Source: Haloarcula litorea
GTDB taxonomy: Archaea > Halobacteriota > Halobacteria > Halobacteriales > Haloarculaceae
DNA: 64,000 nucleotides
Assembly (NCBI RefSeq): GCF_029338195.1
Contig: NZ_CP119779.1
Span: 1,860,001-1,924,000, forward strand
Direction of reading: 5' to 3'
Part shown: positions 42,279 through 49,447 of the stretch, piece by piece
Numbering within the stretch: position 1 is the first letter of the stretch
How the letters are laid out: each line of letters begins with the position of its first letter
Translations under genes and position numbers: made by a program
Notes under the pieces: model-generated
Told to the model about the DNA's origin: nothing
The model's input: only the letters and a program-made list of their open reading frames with translations
Databases searched by the model: none

Positions 42279-43207
42279 CACTCCGGTATCGACAGCGGCG
42301 GGAGGTGGTCGGTGATCATCCCGCGGTCGGCCTCTAGCGAGGAGGGGAGCCGGAGGTCGTCGGCGGGCGCGTCGTCCTCGGGGTCGACCTCGAACCCCGG
42401 CGACTCCGTCGCCAGCTCGAACAGGATGCCCCCGGGGTCCCGGACGTACAGCGAGTGGAAGAAGTGGCGGTCCTTCACGCGGGAGGGGTCGAAGCCGCGG
42501 TCGGCCAGCAGGTCCCGCCACTCGTGGAGCGCGGCCTCGCTCTCGACGCTGAAGGCGACGTGGTGGATCGACCCGGTCCCCTCGCGGGCGTACTCCGTCT
42601 CCTCGGTCAGGATGTCGACTGTCGACCCGCGACCAGCGGCCCGGTAGCGGACGGCGTCGTCGGTCTCGGCGACGAGGTCGAAGCCGAACGTGTCAAGCAG
42701 GCTCGCGGTGACGTACGGGCTCGTCGACCGGACCGAGACGCCCCGGACGCCCCGGACCGCCCGCTCCTCGGGGACCGGGCCGCCGCCGACCGGCCGGCCG
42801 TGGTCGCCGTCGGCGACGAGTTCGAGGTGGGTCCCGTCGGGATCGGTCGCCGGCAGGACGCGCTCGCCGAACCGCTCGCGGACCGTCCCGACCGTGGCCC
42901 CGTGGTCGGCCAGCCGGTCGGTCCAGTACGACAGCGACCCCTCGGGGACCGCCAGCCCGACCGCGTGGATGCTGGGCCGGCCGTCGCGGCCCTCGACCTC
43001 GTGGGGGTACGGGAAGAACGTCAGCACCGAGCCCGGCGCGCCGGCCGCGTCCCCGTAGTAGAGGTGGTAGGTGAACGGCTCCTCGAAGTTGACCGTCCGC
43101 ACGACCGGGCGCAGGCCCAGCGCCCGGACGTAGAACTCGGCGTTCCGCTGTGGGTCCCCGGCGATGGCCGAGACGTGGTGGACGCCGGGCGTGTCGGCGA
43201 GCGTCAC
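42275..43207 (-). CDS. VOC family ring-cleaving dioxygenase (MhqO-like)
   Basis: 310 residues with two vicinal-oxygen-chelate modules. Metal ligands are expected from VHHVSAIAG (near residue 10), HLELVADG-type Glu, IHHVAF (near 225) and FELATESPG. The family includes MhqO, a hydroquinone-specific extradiol dioxygenase that protects against quinones. It overlaps the thioesterase gene before it and the hydrolase gene after it by 4 nt each, a sign of tight coupling. Confidence 0.85.
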   Translation of the reverse strand: MTLADTPGVHHVSAIAGDPQRNAEFYVRALGLRPVVRTVNFEEPFTYHLYYGDAAGAPGSVLTFFPYPHEVEGRDGRPSIHAVGLAVPEGSLSYWTDRLADHGATVGTVRERFGERVLPATDPDGTHLELVADGDHGRPVGGGPVPEERAVRGVRGVSVRSTSPYVTASLLDTFGFDLVAETDDAVRYRAAGRGSTVDILTEETEYAREGTGSIHHVAFSVESEAALHEWRDLLADRGFDPSRVKDRHFFHSLYVRDPGGILFELATESPGFEVDPEDDAPADDLRLPSSLEADRGMITDHLPPLSIPEW

Positions 43208-43626
43208 AGCCCCTCGAACTGCGCGATGGCCTCGCGCCAGTCGTCGGGGATCGCCCGGGGCGCGCCGGCGTCGCGGTCGTAGGTGACGACGGTCGTCTCG
43301 GCGGTCGCGGCCACGTGGTCGCCGTCGCGGACCTCGTACTCGAACGGGAAGCTCTTGGTGCCCAGGCGGGGGACCCGGACGCCGACGGCGACGCTGTCGG
43401 CCGACCGGACCGGCCGCTCGTAGTCGAGTTCGAGGTTCGCGATGACGATGCCGGTCCCGTCGCCGGTCGCCGAGAGGAAGTCGCTGTCGCCGCGGCCGAC
43501 CACGTCCGCGAGGTAGTCGATGCGGGCCTCCTCGAGGTAGGTGCCGTAGCGGACGTTGTTGACGTGGCCGTAGGTGTCGAGGTCGTCGTAGCGCAGGTCG
43601 ACCGTCGTCGTGTACTCGAAGCTCAT
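43204..43626 (-). CDS. 4HBT hotdog-fold acyl-CoA thioesterase
   Basis: 140 residues from the ATG at 43626. The motif DLDTYGHVNNVRYGTYLEEAR (near 15-35) carries the catalytic Asp of the 4-hydroxybenzoyl-CoA thioesterase type, and the central hotdog strands follow. It likely hydrolyses an acyl- or aryl-CoA. It sits inside the msrA operon with 4-nt overlaps on both sides, which suggests a role in clearing aromatic or oxidised acyl compounds; that link is inference. Confidence 0.85.
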   Translation of the reverse strand: MSFEYTTTVDLRYDDLDTYGHVNNVRYGTYLEEARIDYLADVVGRGDSDFLSATGDGTGIVIANLELDYERPVRSADSVAVGVRVPRLGTKSFPFEYEVRDGDHVAATAETTVVTYDRDAGAPRAIPDDWREAIAQFEGL

Positions 43627-44153
43627 CCGAGCAGCTCCGCGTGTTTCTCCCGCAGCTTGTCCAGCTTGGGCGGGATCGTCATCGAGCAGTACGCCTGGTT
43701 GGAGTTCTTCTCGAAGTAGTCCTGGTGGTACTCCTCGGCCGGGTAGAACGTCTCCAGGGGTTCGACCTCGGTGACGATGTCGTCGTCGTAGCCGGGCTGG
43801 ACCTCCTCGATGAACCGCTCGACGGTCTCGCGTTGCTCGTCGTCGTGGTAGAACACCGCGGAGCGGTACTGCGTGCCCACGTCGTTGCCCTGGCGGTTCA
43901 GCGTGGTGGGGTCGTGGGTCGTGAAGTGGACCGCCAGCAGGTCCTCGTAGCTCACGACGTCGGGGTCGTACTCGATCTGGACGCACTCGGCGTGGCCGGT
44001 CTCCTCGCGGCAGACCGCCTCGTAGCTGGGGTCCGCGACGTGGCCGCCGGCGTAGCCGGAGGTGACGCCGACGACGCCGTCGACCTCCTCGAAGACCGCC
44101 TCCGTGCACCAGAAGCAGCCGCCGGCGAACGTCGCTGTCTCGGTCTCGGTCAT
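43623..44153 (-). CDS. msrA: Peptide-methionine (S)-S-oxide reductase
   Basis: 176 residues from the ATG at 44153; the frame extends 27 codons upstream but MTETETATFAGGCFWCTEAVF is the usual start. The catalytic GCFWC (Cys13) is intact, as are the GYAGG and HFTTHDPTTLNRQGNDVGTQYRS stretches. It reduces methionine-S-sulfoxide in proteins. It heads a four-gene operon. ACAAAAG, read on the minus strand as CTTTTGT, lies about 25-31 nt before the ATG as a promoter. Confidence 0.95.
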   Translation of the reverse strand: MTETETATFAGGCFWCTEAVFEEVDGVVGVTSGYAGGHVADPSYEAVCREETGHAECVQIEYDPDVVSYEDLLAVHFTTHDPTTLNRQGNDVGTQYRSAVFYHDDEQRETVERFIEEVQPGYDDDIVTEVEPLETFYPAEEYHQDYFEKNSNQAYCSMTIPPKLDKLREKHAELLG

Positions 44154-44252
44154 CGGCCACTCGTAGGCGTGGCAGCTACAAAAGGGACCGGCCACGGCCG
44201 GCCCGTTCCGTGGCGTTTCCGCCCGTGCCTTCACAGCCCTCCCCGGCCGCCG

Positions 44253-46634
44253 TCAGTCGCTCCCCGAGGGCGACGGTGCCGCCGTCGCGCCCGGGGTCGC
44301 GTCGTCGCTGCCACTCGCCCCGTCCCCGAGCGGGCGCGCGGAGTTGCCGACGACCAGCAGGCTGCTGGCGGTCATCGCCAGCGCGGCGAACAGGGGGTTC
44401 AGCAGGCCAAGCAGGGCCAGCGGGAGCGCGACGGCGTTGTAGCAGAACGCCCACGCGAGGTTCTGCCGGATGCGCCGCCGGGCCGCGGTCGTGATCGCGA
44501 ACGCCCGCGGGACTGCACGGAGGTCGCCGGCGATCACGACGGCGTCGGCGGCCTCGGCGGCCAGCGCGGTCCCGCCGGCCAGCGAGATCCCCAGGTCGGC
44601 GGTGCCGAGCGCCGGTGCGTCGTTGGTACCGTCCCCGACCATCGCGACCGTCCCGCGGGCCCGCAGGCGCTCGACCACCTCGGCCTTGGCCTCGGGCGGG
44701 ACGCCGGCGAACACCTCGTCGACGGCGTCGTGCTCGCGGAACCGCGCGGCCGCCGCGTGGCTGTCCCCGGTCAGGACGACGACCTCGCGGTCCCGCGAGA
44801 GGTCGGTCACGACCCCGGCCCAGGACTCGCGTGGCTCGTCGCCGCCGACCAGCAAGTCCCGGGCGCGCCCGTCCCAGCCGACCAGCGCCGGCACGTCGCC
44901 GGCCGCGTCCGCCCGTTCGTAGCGGGCCAGCAGGTCGTCCGGCACTGTCATTCCCCGGTCGGCCAGCAGCGCGGGCGTCCCGACGACGACCCGCTCGCCG
45001 TCGACGGTCGCGCTGACGCCGCGGCCGGGGTGGGTCTCGAAGCCGTCGACGGCGGCGTCCGGCGGGGGCGTGGCCCCGGTGACGGCGTCGGCCAGCGGGT
45101 GGTCGGCGAACTGCTCGACGGCCGCGGCTCGGCGCATCGCCGCCTCGCCGGCCCGCTCGCGCAGCGCCATCTCGCCGGTGGTGAGCGTCCCGGTCTTGTC
45201 GACGGCGACCACGTCGACGTCGGCGGCCGTCTCGAAGGCCGACGCGTCGGTGACGACGACGCCCTGCTTCAGGGCCGCCCGGACGCCGGCGGCCGTCGCA
45301 AGCGGCGTCGCCAGCCCCAGCGCGCAGGGACAGGAGACCACGAGCACCGCCAGCCCGGTCAGCAGGGCGTCGGTCGGAGCCGCGCCGGCCGCGAGGTGCG
45401 CGAGGAAGGCCAGCGCGGCCAGGACGACGACGACCGGGACGAAGACGGCCGCGATCCGGTCGACGAGCCGCCCGACGCCGCCGCGGTCGCTCTGGACGCG
45501 CCACAGCAGCTCGGTCAGCCGGTCGACGGTGCTCTCGGCGTCGTCGCCGACGGCGACGACCAGCCCGCCCTCCCTGACCAGCGAGCCGCCGACGACCGCG
45601 TCGCCCTCGGCCGTCCGCACCGGGCGGGACTCGCCGGTGACCAGCGACTCGTCGACGGCGGCGGTCCCCTCGGCGACGGTGCCGTCCACGGGGACCCGTT
45701 CGCCGCTCCGGACGACCACCTCGTCGCCGGGGGTCAGATCGTCGAGCGGGACGGTCTCCGTGCCGTCGGCGGTCCGCCGGCGGGCCGCGTCGGCCCGCTG
45801 CTCGGTGAGGTCTGTCAGCCGGCCCGCGGCGGCCCGGCGGACCCGCTCGCGGTAGTAGTCGCCGACGGAGACCGCCAGCACGACGACCGTCGCCACGTCG
45901 AAGTACACCTCGGTCTCGCCCAGCAGGAGCGCCAGCACGCTGTAGCCGAAGGCGGTCGTCGCCGCCAGCGCCACCAGCAGGTCCATATTCGGCCGCCGGG
46001 CACGGAGGCTGACGGCCGCGCCGCGCAGCAGCGGCCAGCCGGTGTAGCCGACGACGACGCCGGTCATCACGGCGACGTTCCAGAGGAGGTAGCTGCCGGC
46101 CGGGCCTCCGAGGTCGACCAGCCGGAACGCGGGGCCCAGGCCGACGTACGCGGGGTAGAGGAAGAGGACGTACCACAGCATCGTCATCATCCCGAAGAAG
46201 CCGCCGACCAGCAGCCGGCCGGTCCGCTCGTGGTCGTCGGCCCCGCCGGCGTCCCGGCGGGCGGCGTCGTAGCCGGTCCCCGAGACCAGGTCGGGCAGCG
46301 CCGCCGCGTCGACCCGCTCGGGGTCGTACGTGACCCGCATCGTCCCGGTGGCGTAGCTGGCGGCCGCCCCCGTGACCCCCTCGTGGTCGGTCGCGCGGGC
46401 CTCGAGGAACGCCTCGCAGGTCGCGCAGTGCATACCCTCGACGGCGAGGAAGGCGGTCTCGCCGTCGGCCTCGTCGGGGTCGGGGCCGGTCTCGGCCGCG
46501 CCGGCGTCCGCCCCGGCGGGATCGTCCAGCGTCCGGGCGACCTCCAGACAGCCCCGACAGCAGAACGACCCCTCGACGTCCGCGTCGGCGACCGGCGACT
46601 CGGTCGGGAGGCCACAGAGCGTGCAGTCGGTCAT
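44253..46634 (-). CDS. Copper-type P1B ATPase with N-terminal metal-binding modules (CcoI/FixI-like)
   Basis: 793 residues. An N-terminal cysteine module (C4, C7, then CCRGC at 25-29) precedes an HMA domain with GMHCATC (C70, C73). The membrane part carries CPC at 435-437; the actuator has TGES (333-336), the P-domain DKTGT with D479 phosphorylated, and GDGTNDAP near 677. CPC type and the extra N-terminal Cys module fit exporters that load copper into oxidases. It is the last gene of a three-gene operon spaced by 1 nt (TGAGATG), divergent from the ba3 oxidase genes. Confidence 0.93.
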   Translation of the reverse strand: MTDCTLCGLPTESPVADADVEGSFCCRGCLEVARTLDDPAGADAGAAETGPDPDEADGETAFLAVEGMHCATCEAFLEARATDHEGVTGAAASYATGTMRVTYDPERVDAAALPDLVSGTGYDAARRDAGGADDHERTGRLLVGGFFGMMTMLWYVLFLYPAYVGLGPAFRLVDLGGPAGSYLLWNVAVMTGVVVGYTGWPLLRGAAVSLRARRPNMDLLVALAATTAFGYSVLALLLGETEVYFDVATVVVLAVSVGDYYRERVRRAAAGRLTDLTEQRADAARRRTADGTETVPLDDLTPGDEVVVRSGERVPVDGTVAEGTAAVDESLVTGESRPVRTAEGDAVVGGSLVREGGLVVAVGDDAESTVDRLTELLWRVQSDRGGVGRLVDRIAAVFVPVVVVLAALAFLAHLAAGAAPTDALLTGLAVLVVSCPCALGLATPLATAAGVRAALKQGVVVTDASAFETAADVDVVAVDKTGTLTTGEMALRERAGEAAMRRAAAVEQFADHPLADAVTGATPPPDAAVDGFETHPGRGVSATVDGERVVVGTPALLADRGMTVPDDLLARYERADAAGDVPALVGWDGRARDLLVGGDEPRESWAGVVTDLSRDREVVVLTGDSHAAAARFREHDAVDEVFAGVPPEAKAEVVERLRARGTVAMVGDGTNDAPALGTADLGISLAGGTALAAEAADAVVIAGDLRAVPRAFAITTAARRRIRQNLAWAFCYNAVALPLALLGLLNPLFAALAMTASSLLVVGNSARPLGDGASGSDDATPGATAAPSPSGSD

Positions 46635-46635
46635 C

Positions 46636-47409
46636 TCAGGTCCAGGGCATCGGGAGCGGCGGCTTCGGGACCACGATCCCGAACACCGCCAGGCCGTTCG
46701 ACAGCGGGACGAGCGCGAGCGCGAGGAAGACGACTCCCAGCACCCGGTGCAGCGACTCGCGGCGGCTCGGCGAGAGGCTCCCGAACGCGGTCCCGTAGGC
46801 GAACACCAGCGGGATGGTGCCGGCCCCGAGCGCCGAAAGCGACAGCGCGCCGGTCAGCGCCGATCCCGTCGCGAAGGCGTAGAGGAAGGTCGGGTACAGC
46901 AGCGGACACGGCAGCAGGCCGTGCATCGCGCCCAGCGCGACCATCCCCGGGCCGTCGACGAGGCCGTCGATGCGGGCGACCATCGCGCCGGAGACCCGCC
47001 GGAACAGGCCGCCGACGAGCGGGAGCGAGCCCGCAACGTCGACGGCGTTGCCCCGCGTGAGGTAACCGACGCCGACCGCGAGGATGAACACGCCGACGGC
47101 GACGCCGGTGACGCCGCGGACCGCCGACCCGAGGCGTGCGAGGCCGGCGGCGTCGTACAGCAACCCCCCGGCCGCACCGAACAGCGCGCCCAGCAGCGTG
47201 TAGCTCAGCGCCCGCCCGACGTTGAACAGCGCCTGCTGGCGGATCTCGTGTGTCGTGACCGGGCCGCCGTCGTCGAGTCGCTCGGCGTAGGTGGTCACCA
47301 GCGGACCACACATCCCGAGACAGTGGACGCTCCCGACGAGGCCGAGGCTGGCGAACGCCACCAGCCCGGCCGTCTGTCCGGGTGTCAGGCCCGCTGGGAC
47401 GGCGGCCAT
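46636..47409 (-). CDS. Sulfite exporter TauE / UreH-like transmembrane protein
   Basis: 257 residues with six membrane helices. The conserved GSVHCLGMCGPLV motif (near residue 27) with its His and Cys pair, and HGLLPCPLLYP (near 164) with another Cys, are typical of the UreH/CcoS-associated branch, in which these residues probably carry copper. In bacteria similar proteins sit with CcoI in cbb3 oxidase assembly clusters. Here it lies 1 nt before the P-type ATPase and shares its operon. Confidence 0.85.
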   Translation of the reverse strand: MAAVPAGLTPGQTAGLVAFASLGLVGSVHCLGMCGPLVTTYAERLDDGGPVTTHEIRQQALFNVGRALSYTLLGALFGAAGGLLYDAAGLARLGSAVRGVTGVAVGVFILAVGVGYLTRGNAVDVAGSLPLVGGLFRRVSGAMVARIDGLVDGPGMVALGAMHGLLPCPLLYPTFLYAFATGSALTGALSLSALGAGTIPLVFAYGTAFGSLSPSRRESLHRVLGVVFLALALVPLSNGLAVFGIVVPKPPLPMPWT

Positions 47410-47410
47410 C

Positions 47411-47584
47411 TCAGGCCGGGTGGGCGTCGGCGTCCCCGGTCATCAGGAACAGGCTCCCGAAGATGACGAGGATGCTGACGAGCGAGAGCGCGACGACGGT
47501 CCGCCCGGTGCCCAGCAGGTAGTACCCCACCGGTGCCAGCCCGAGCAGGGCCAGCAGGGTGACGAGTCTGACGCGGAGTGCCAT
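47411..47584 (-). CDS. Small 57-residue membrane protein at the head of the copper operon
   Basis: 57 residues from the ATG at 47584 with two hydrophobic helices (about 6-25 and 29-48) and a C-terminal tail ending in GDADAHPA. Its stop codon is one base from the next start. A strong A/T box (GATAAAAAG on the plus strand) sits 24-32 nt upstream. Its position suggests an accessory subunit or assembly factor for the oxidase; no family is recognised. Confidence 0.7.
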   Translation of the reverse strand: MALRVRLVTLLALLGLAPVGYYLLGTGRTVVALSLVSILVIFGSLFLMTGDADAHPA

Positions 47585-47607
47585 ACCCGGGCGTTCGCGC
47601 CCCAGCC

Positions 47608-47616
47608 GATAAAAAG
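47608..47616 (-). promoter_or_regulatory. TATA box of the copper-handling operon
   Basis: On the minus strand CTTTTTATC lies 24-32 nt before the ATG at 47584. It is the clearest A/T run in the shared 161-nt gap besides the opposite promoter at 47655. Confidence 0.5.
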
Positions 47617-47654
47617 CCGCGGGGGCGTTCCAGACTCGTTGGAACGCCGGGCTC

Positions 47655-47662
47655 CATTTAAG
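47655..47662 (+). promoter_or_regulatory. TATA box of the ba3 oxidase operon
   Basis: CATTTAAG lies 25-32 nt before an ATG at 47687 and about 85-91 nt before the halocyanin start. A leaderless transcript would therefore begin at a 20-codon frame that ends in an ATGA overlap with the halocyanin gene. Confidence 0.5.
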
Positions 47663-47686
47663 CGTGTCAGCGTGCCTCGACTCCGT

Positions 47687-47749
47687 ATGAAGCGCGGAGG
47701 CACTGACAGACGGAGGCGTGCGGCGACCGGACCGGGGGGCCGGCGATGA
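47687..47749 (+). CDS. Candidate 20-codon upstream ORF coupled to the halocyanin gene
   Basis: ATG 47687 opens a 20-residue Arg/Gly-rich frame that stops with TGA at 47747-47749, overlapping the halocyanin ATG at 47746. The TATA box 25-32 nt upstream puts this ATG exactly where a leaderless mRNA would start. It may couple or attenuate translation of the oxidase operon. The peptide itself has no recognisable motif; it could also be simply a 5' leader. Confidence 0.3.
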   Translation: MKRGGTDRRRRAATGPGGRR

Positions 47750-48912
47750 CGCTCGGACGGCGACAGTTCGTCCGGAGCGCCGTCGGCACCGCGGCGCTGG
47801 GCGCGGTCGGCACGGCCACGGCACAGTCCGAACCCGACTACGGCGGCTGGTTCGAGAACGTCTCGAACTACGACGGCACCGTCGACAGGCGCGGTCAGGA
47901 CACGGTCGAGATCACCGTCGGGGCACAGGGCAACAACGGCGCGTTCGCCTTCTCGCCGGCGGCGGTGATGGTCTCTCCCGGGACGGAGGTGGTCTGGACG
48001 TGGACCGGCGAGGGCGGCGGTCACAACGTCGTCTCCGAGGGCGACGGACCGCTGGACTCGGGGTCGCCGGTCTCGGAGGCCGACACCACGTACAGCCACA
48101 CCTTCGAGAGCGAGGGGATCTACAAGTACGTCTGTACCCCCCACGAGTCCCTCGGGATGAAGGGGGCCGTCGTCGTCAGGCCCGGCGGCTCGGGCGGCGG
48201 CAGCGGTCGGCAGGGACCGCCCGCGAACCCCGACTACGGCGGCTGGTTCGACGGCGTCTCGAACTTCGACGGCACCGTCGACCGGACCGGCCAGGACTCC
48301 GTCGAGGTCGCCGTCGGCGCGCAGGGCAACAACGGCGCGTTCGCCTACTCGCCCGCCGCGGTCCGCGTCTCCCCCGGGACGGAGGTGGTCTGGACGTGGA
48401 CCGGCGAGGGCGGCGGTCACAACGTCGTCTCCGAGGGCGACGGACCGCTGGACTCGGGGTCGCCGGTCTCGGAGGCCGGGACGACCTACAGCTACACCTT
48501 CGAGGAGCCGGGGATCTACGAGTACTACTGTACCCCTCACGAGTCCCTCGGGATGAAGGGGGCCGTCGTCGTCGGGGGCGGCTCCGGCGACCAGGGCGGT
48601 GGCGGCGGTGGCCGCGCCCAGCCCTCGGGGCCGATGTGGCTCCTCAACGGCTCGGTACTGCTGGCCTTCTTCGCCCCGCTGATCGGGGCCGTGGCGCTCC
48701 GCTACCGGCGCTCGACCGCGCCGGCGCGGACGGGCGAACCGACCGCCGTCACCGAGGCGGCCGAGACGGACACCGCGGTCGAACTGGATCACGAGGAGTA
48801 CGACCCCTACGGGACGGCGGCGCTGGTGGCGTTCTACTTCGTCCTCGTCGCCCTGCTGTGGGTGTTCATGTACTTCGTGGAGTTCCTCGGCCGCGTCTCG
48901 GTGATGGGGTGA
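47746..48912 (+). CDS. Double-domain halocyanin with C-terminal membrane segments
   Basis: 388 residues. A Tat signal (GRRQFVRSAVGTAALG) is followed by two blue-copper domains of about 130 residues, each starting PDYGGWF. Copper ligands are complete in both: H93, C130, H133, M138 and H225, C262, H265, M270. A Gly-rich linker leads to two membrane helices (about 298-320 and 348-375) with an acidic loop between. Halocyanin carries electrons to the terminal oxidase; the fused helices may replace the small CbaD-like subunit reported for Natronomonas ba3 oxidase. The two domains share 106 identical nt. Confidence 0.88.
   Translation: MTLGRRQFVRSAVGTAALGAVGTATAQSEPDYGGWFENVSNYDGTVDRRGQDTVEITVGAQGNNGAFAFSPAAVMVSPGTEVVWTWTGEGGGHNVVSEGDGPLDSGSPVSEADTTYSHTFESEGIYKYVCTPHESLGMKGAVVVRPGGSGGGSGRQGPPANPDYGGWFDGVSNFDGTVDRTGQDSVEVAVGAQGNNGAFAYSPAAVRVSPGTEVVWTWTGEGGGHNVVSEGDGPLDSGSPVSEAGTTYSYTFEEPGIYEYYCTPHESLGMKGAVVVGGGSGDQGGGGGGRAQPSGPMWLLNGSVLLAFFAPLIGAVALRYRRSTAPARTGEPTAVTEAAETDTAVELDHEEYDPYGTAALVAFYFVLVALLWVFMYFVEFLGRVSVMG
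47977..48478 (+). repeat. 106-nt perfect direct repeat within the halocyanin gene
   Basis: Positions 47977-48082 and 48373-48478 are identical over 106 nt (spacing 396 nt, in frame). They code for the first copper His and the following loop of each domain. Sequence outside the repeat has diverged even at silent positions, so identity is patchy. Confidence 0.9.
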
Positions 48913-48919
48913 CACTGCT

Positions 48920-49447
48920 ATGCACGTTCACAGGTTCGAGAAGGTCTGGCTCGGCGCAGCGCTCCTGCTCATCGTGGGCTTCATCGCGACGATCGCGTAC
49001 GGCACGGTCGGCGTCGGCGTCGCGATGGTCGACGACTCGGGCGGCACCATCGACGCACAGGCGGTCGCGAACGGCGAGACGGGGACCGGCTTCGACGACC
49101 CCGGCGTGGTCCGGCAGAGCGAGGACCACTACGTCGTCTACGTCGTCGCCCGGCAGTTCCAGTTCGTCCCCGGGAGCGGGGACGACCCGATCCGCATCCC
49201 GGCGGACACGCGCGTGACCTTCCGCGTGACGAGCGCGGACGTGATGCACGGCTTCTCCGTCGCGGGTACGAACATCAACACGATGGTCATCCCCGGCCAG
49301 GTCGCCGAGTTGACCACGCGGTTCGACGAGCCCGGCACCTACGGGCTGGTCTGTCACGAGTACTGCGGCGCGGCCCACCACACGATGGGCGGCTCCATCG
49401 AGGTGGTGCCACAGTCCGAGTACGACTACGAGGAGGTGACTAACTGA
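48920..49447 (+). CDS. cbaB: ba3-type cytochrome c oxidase subunit II
   Basis: 175 residues with one N-terminal membrane helix (about 9-29) and an external cupredoxin domain. The CuA site is complete: H110, C145, E147, C149, H153 and M156 in CHEYCGAAHHTM. It receives electrons, here presumably from the halocyanin encoded just upstream, and passes them to subunit I. Its stop codon overlaps the subunit I start (TGATG). Short length with a single helix is typical of ba3 oxidases. Confidence 0.93.
   Translation: MHVHRFEKVWLGAALLLIVGFIATIAYGTVGVGVAMVDDSGGTIDAQAVANGETGTGFDDPGVVRQSEDHYVVYVVARQFQFVPGSGDDPIRIPADTRVTFRVTSADVMHGFSVAGTNINTMVIPGQVAELTTRFDEPGTYGLVCHEYCGAAHHTMGGSIEVVPQSEYDYEEVTN

Noticed and set aside
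43641-47060. 1139-codon open frame on the plus strand
   Set aside because: Antisense to msrA, the P-type ATPase and the TauE-like gene; low-complexity shadow translation.
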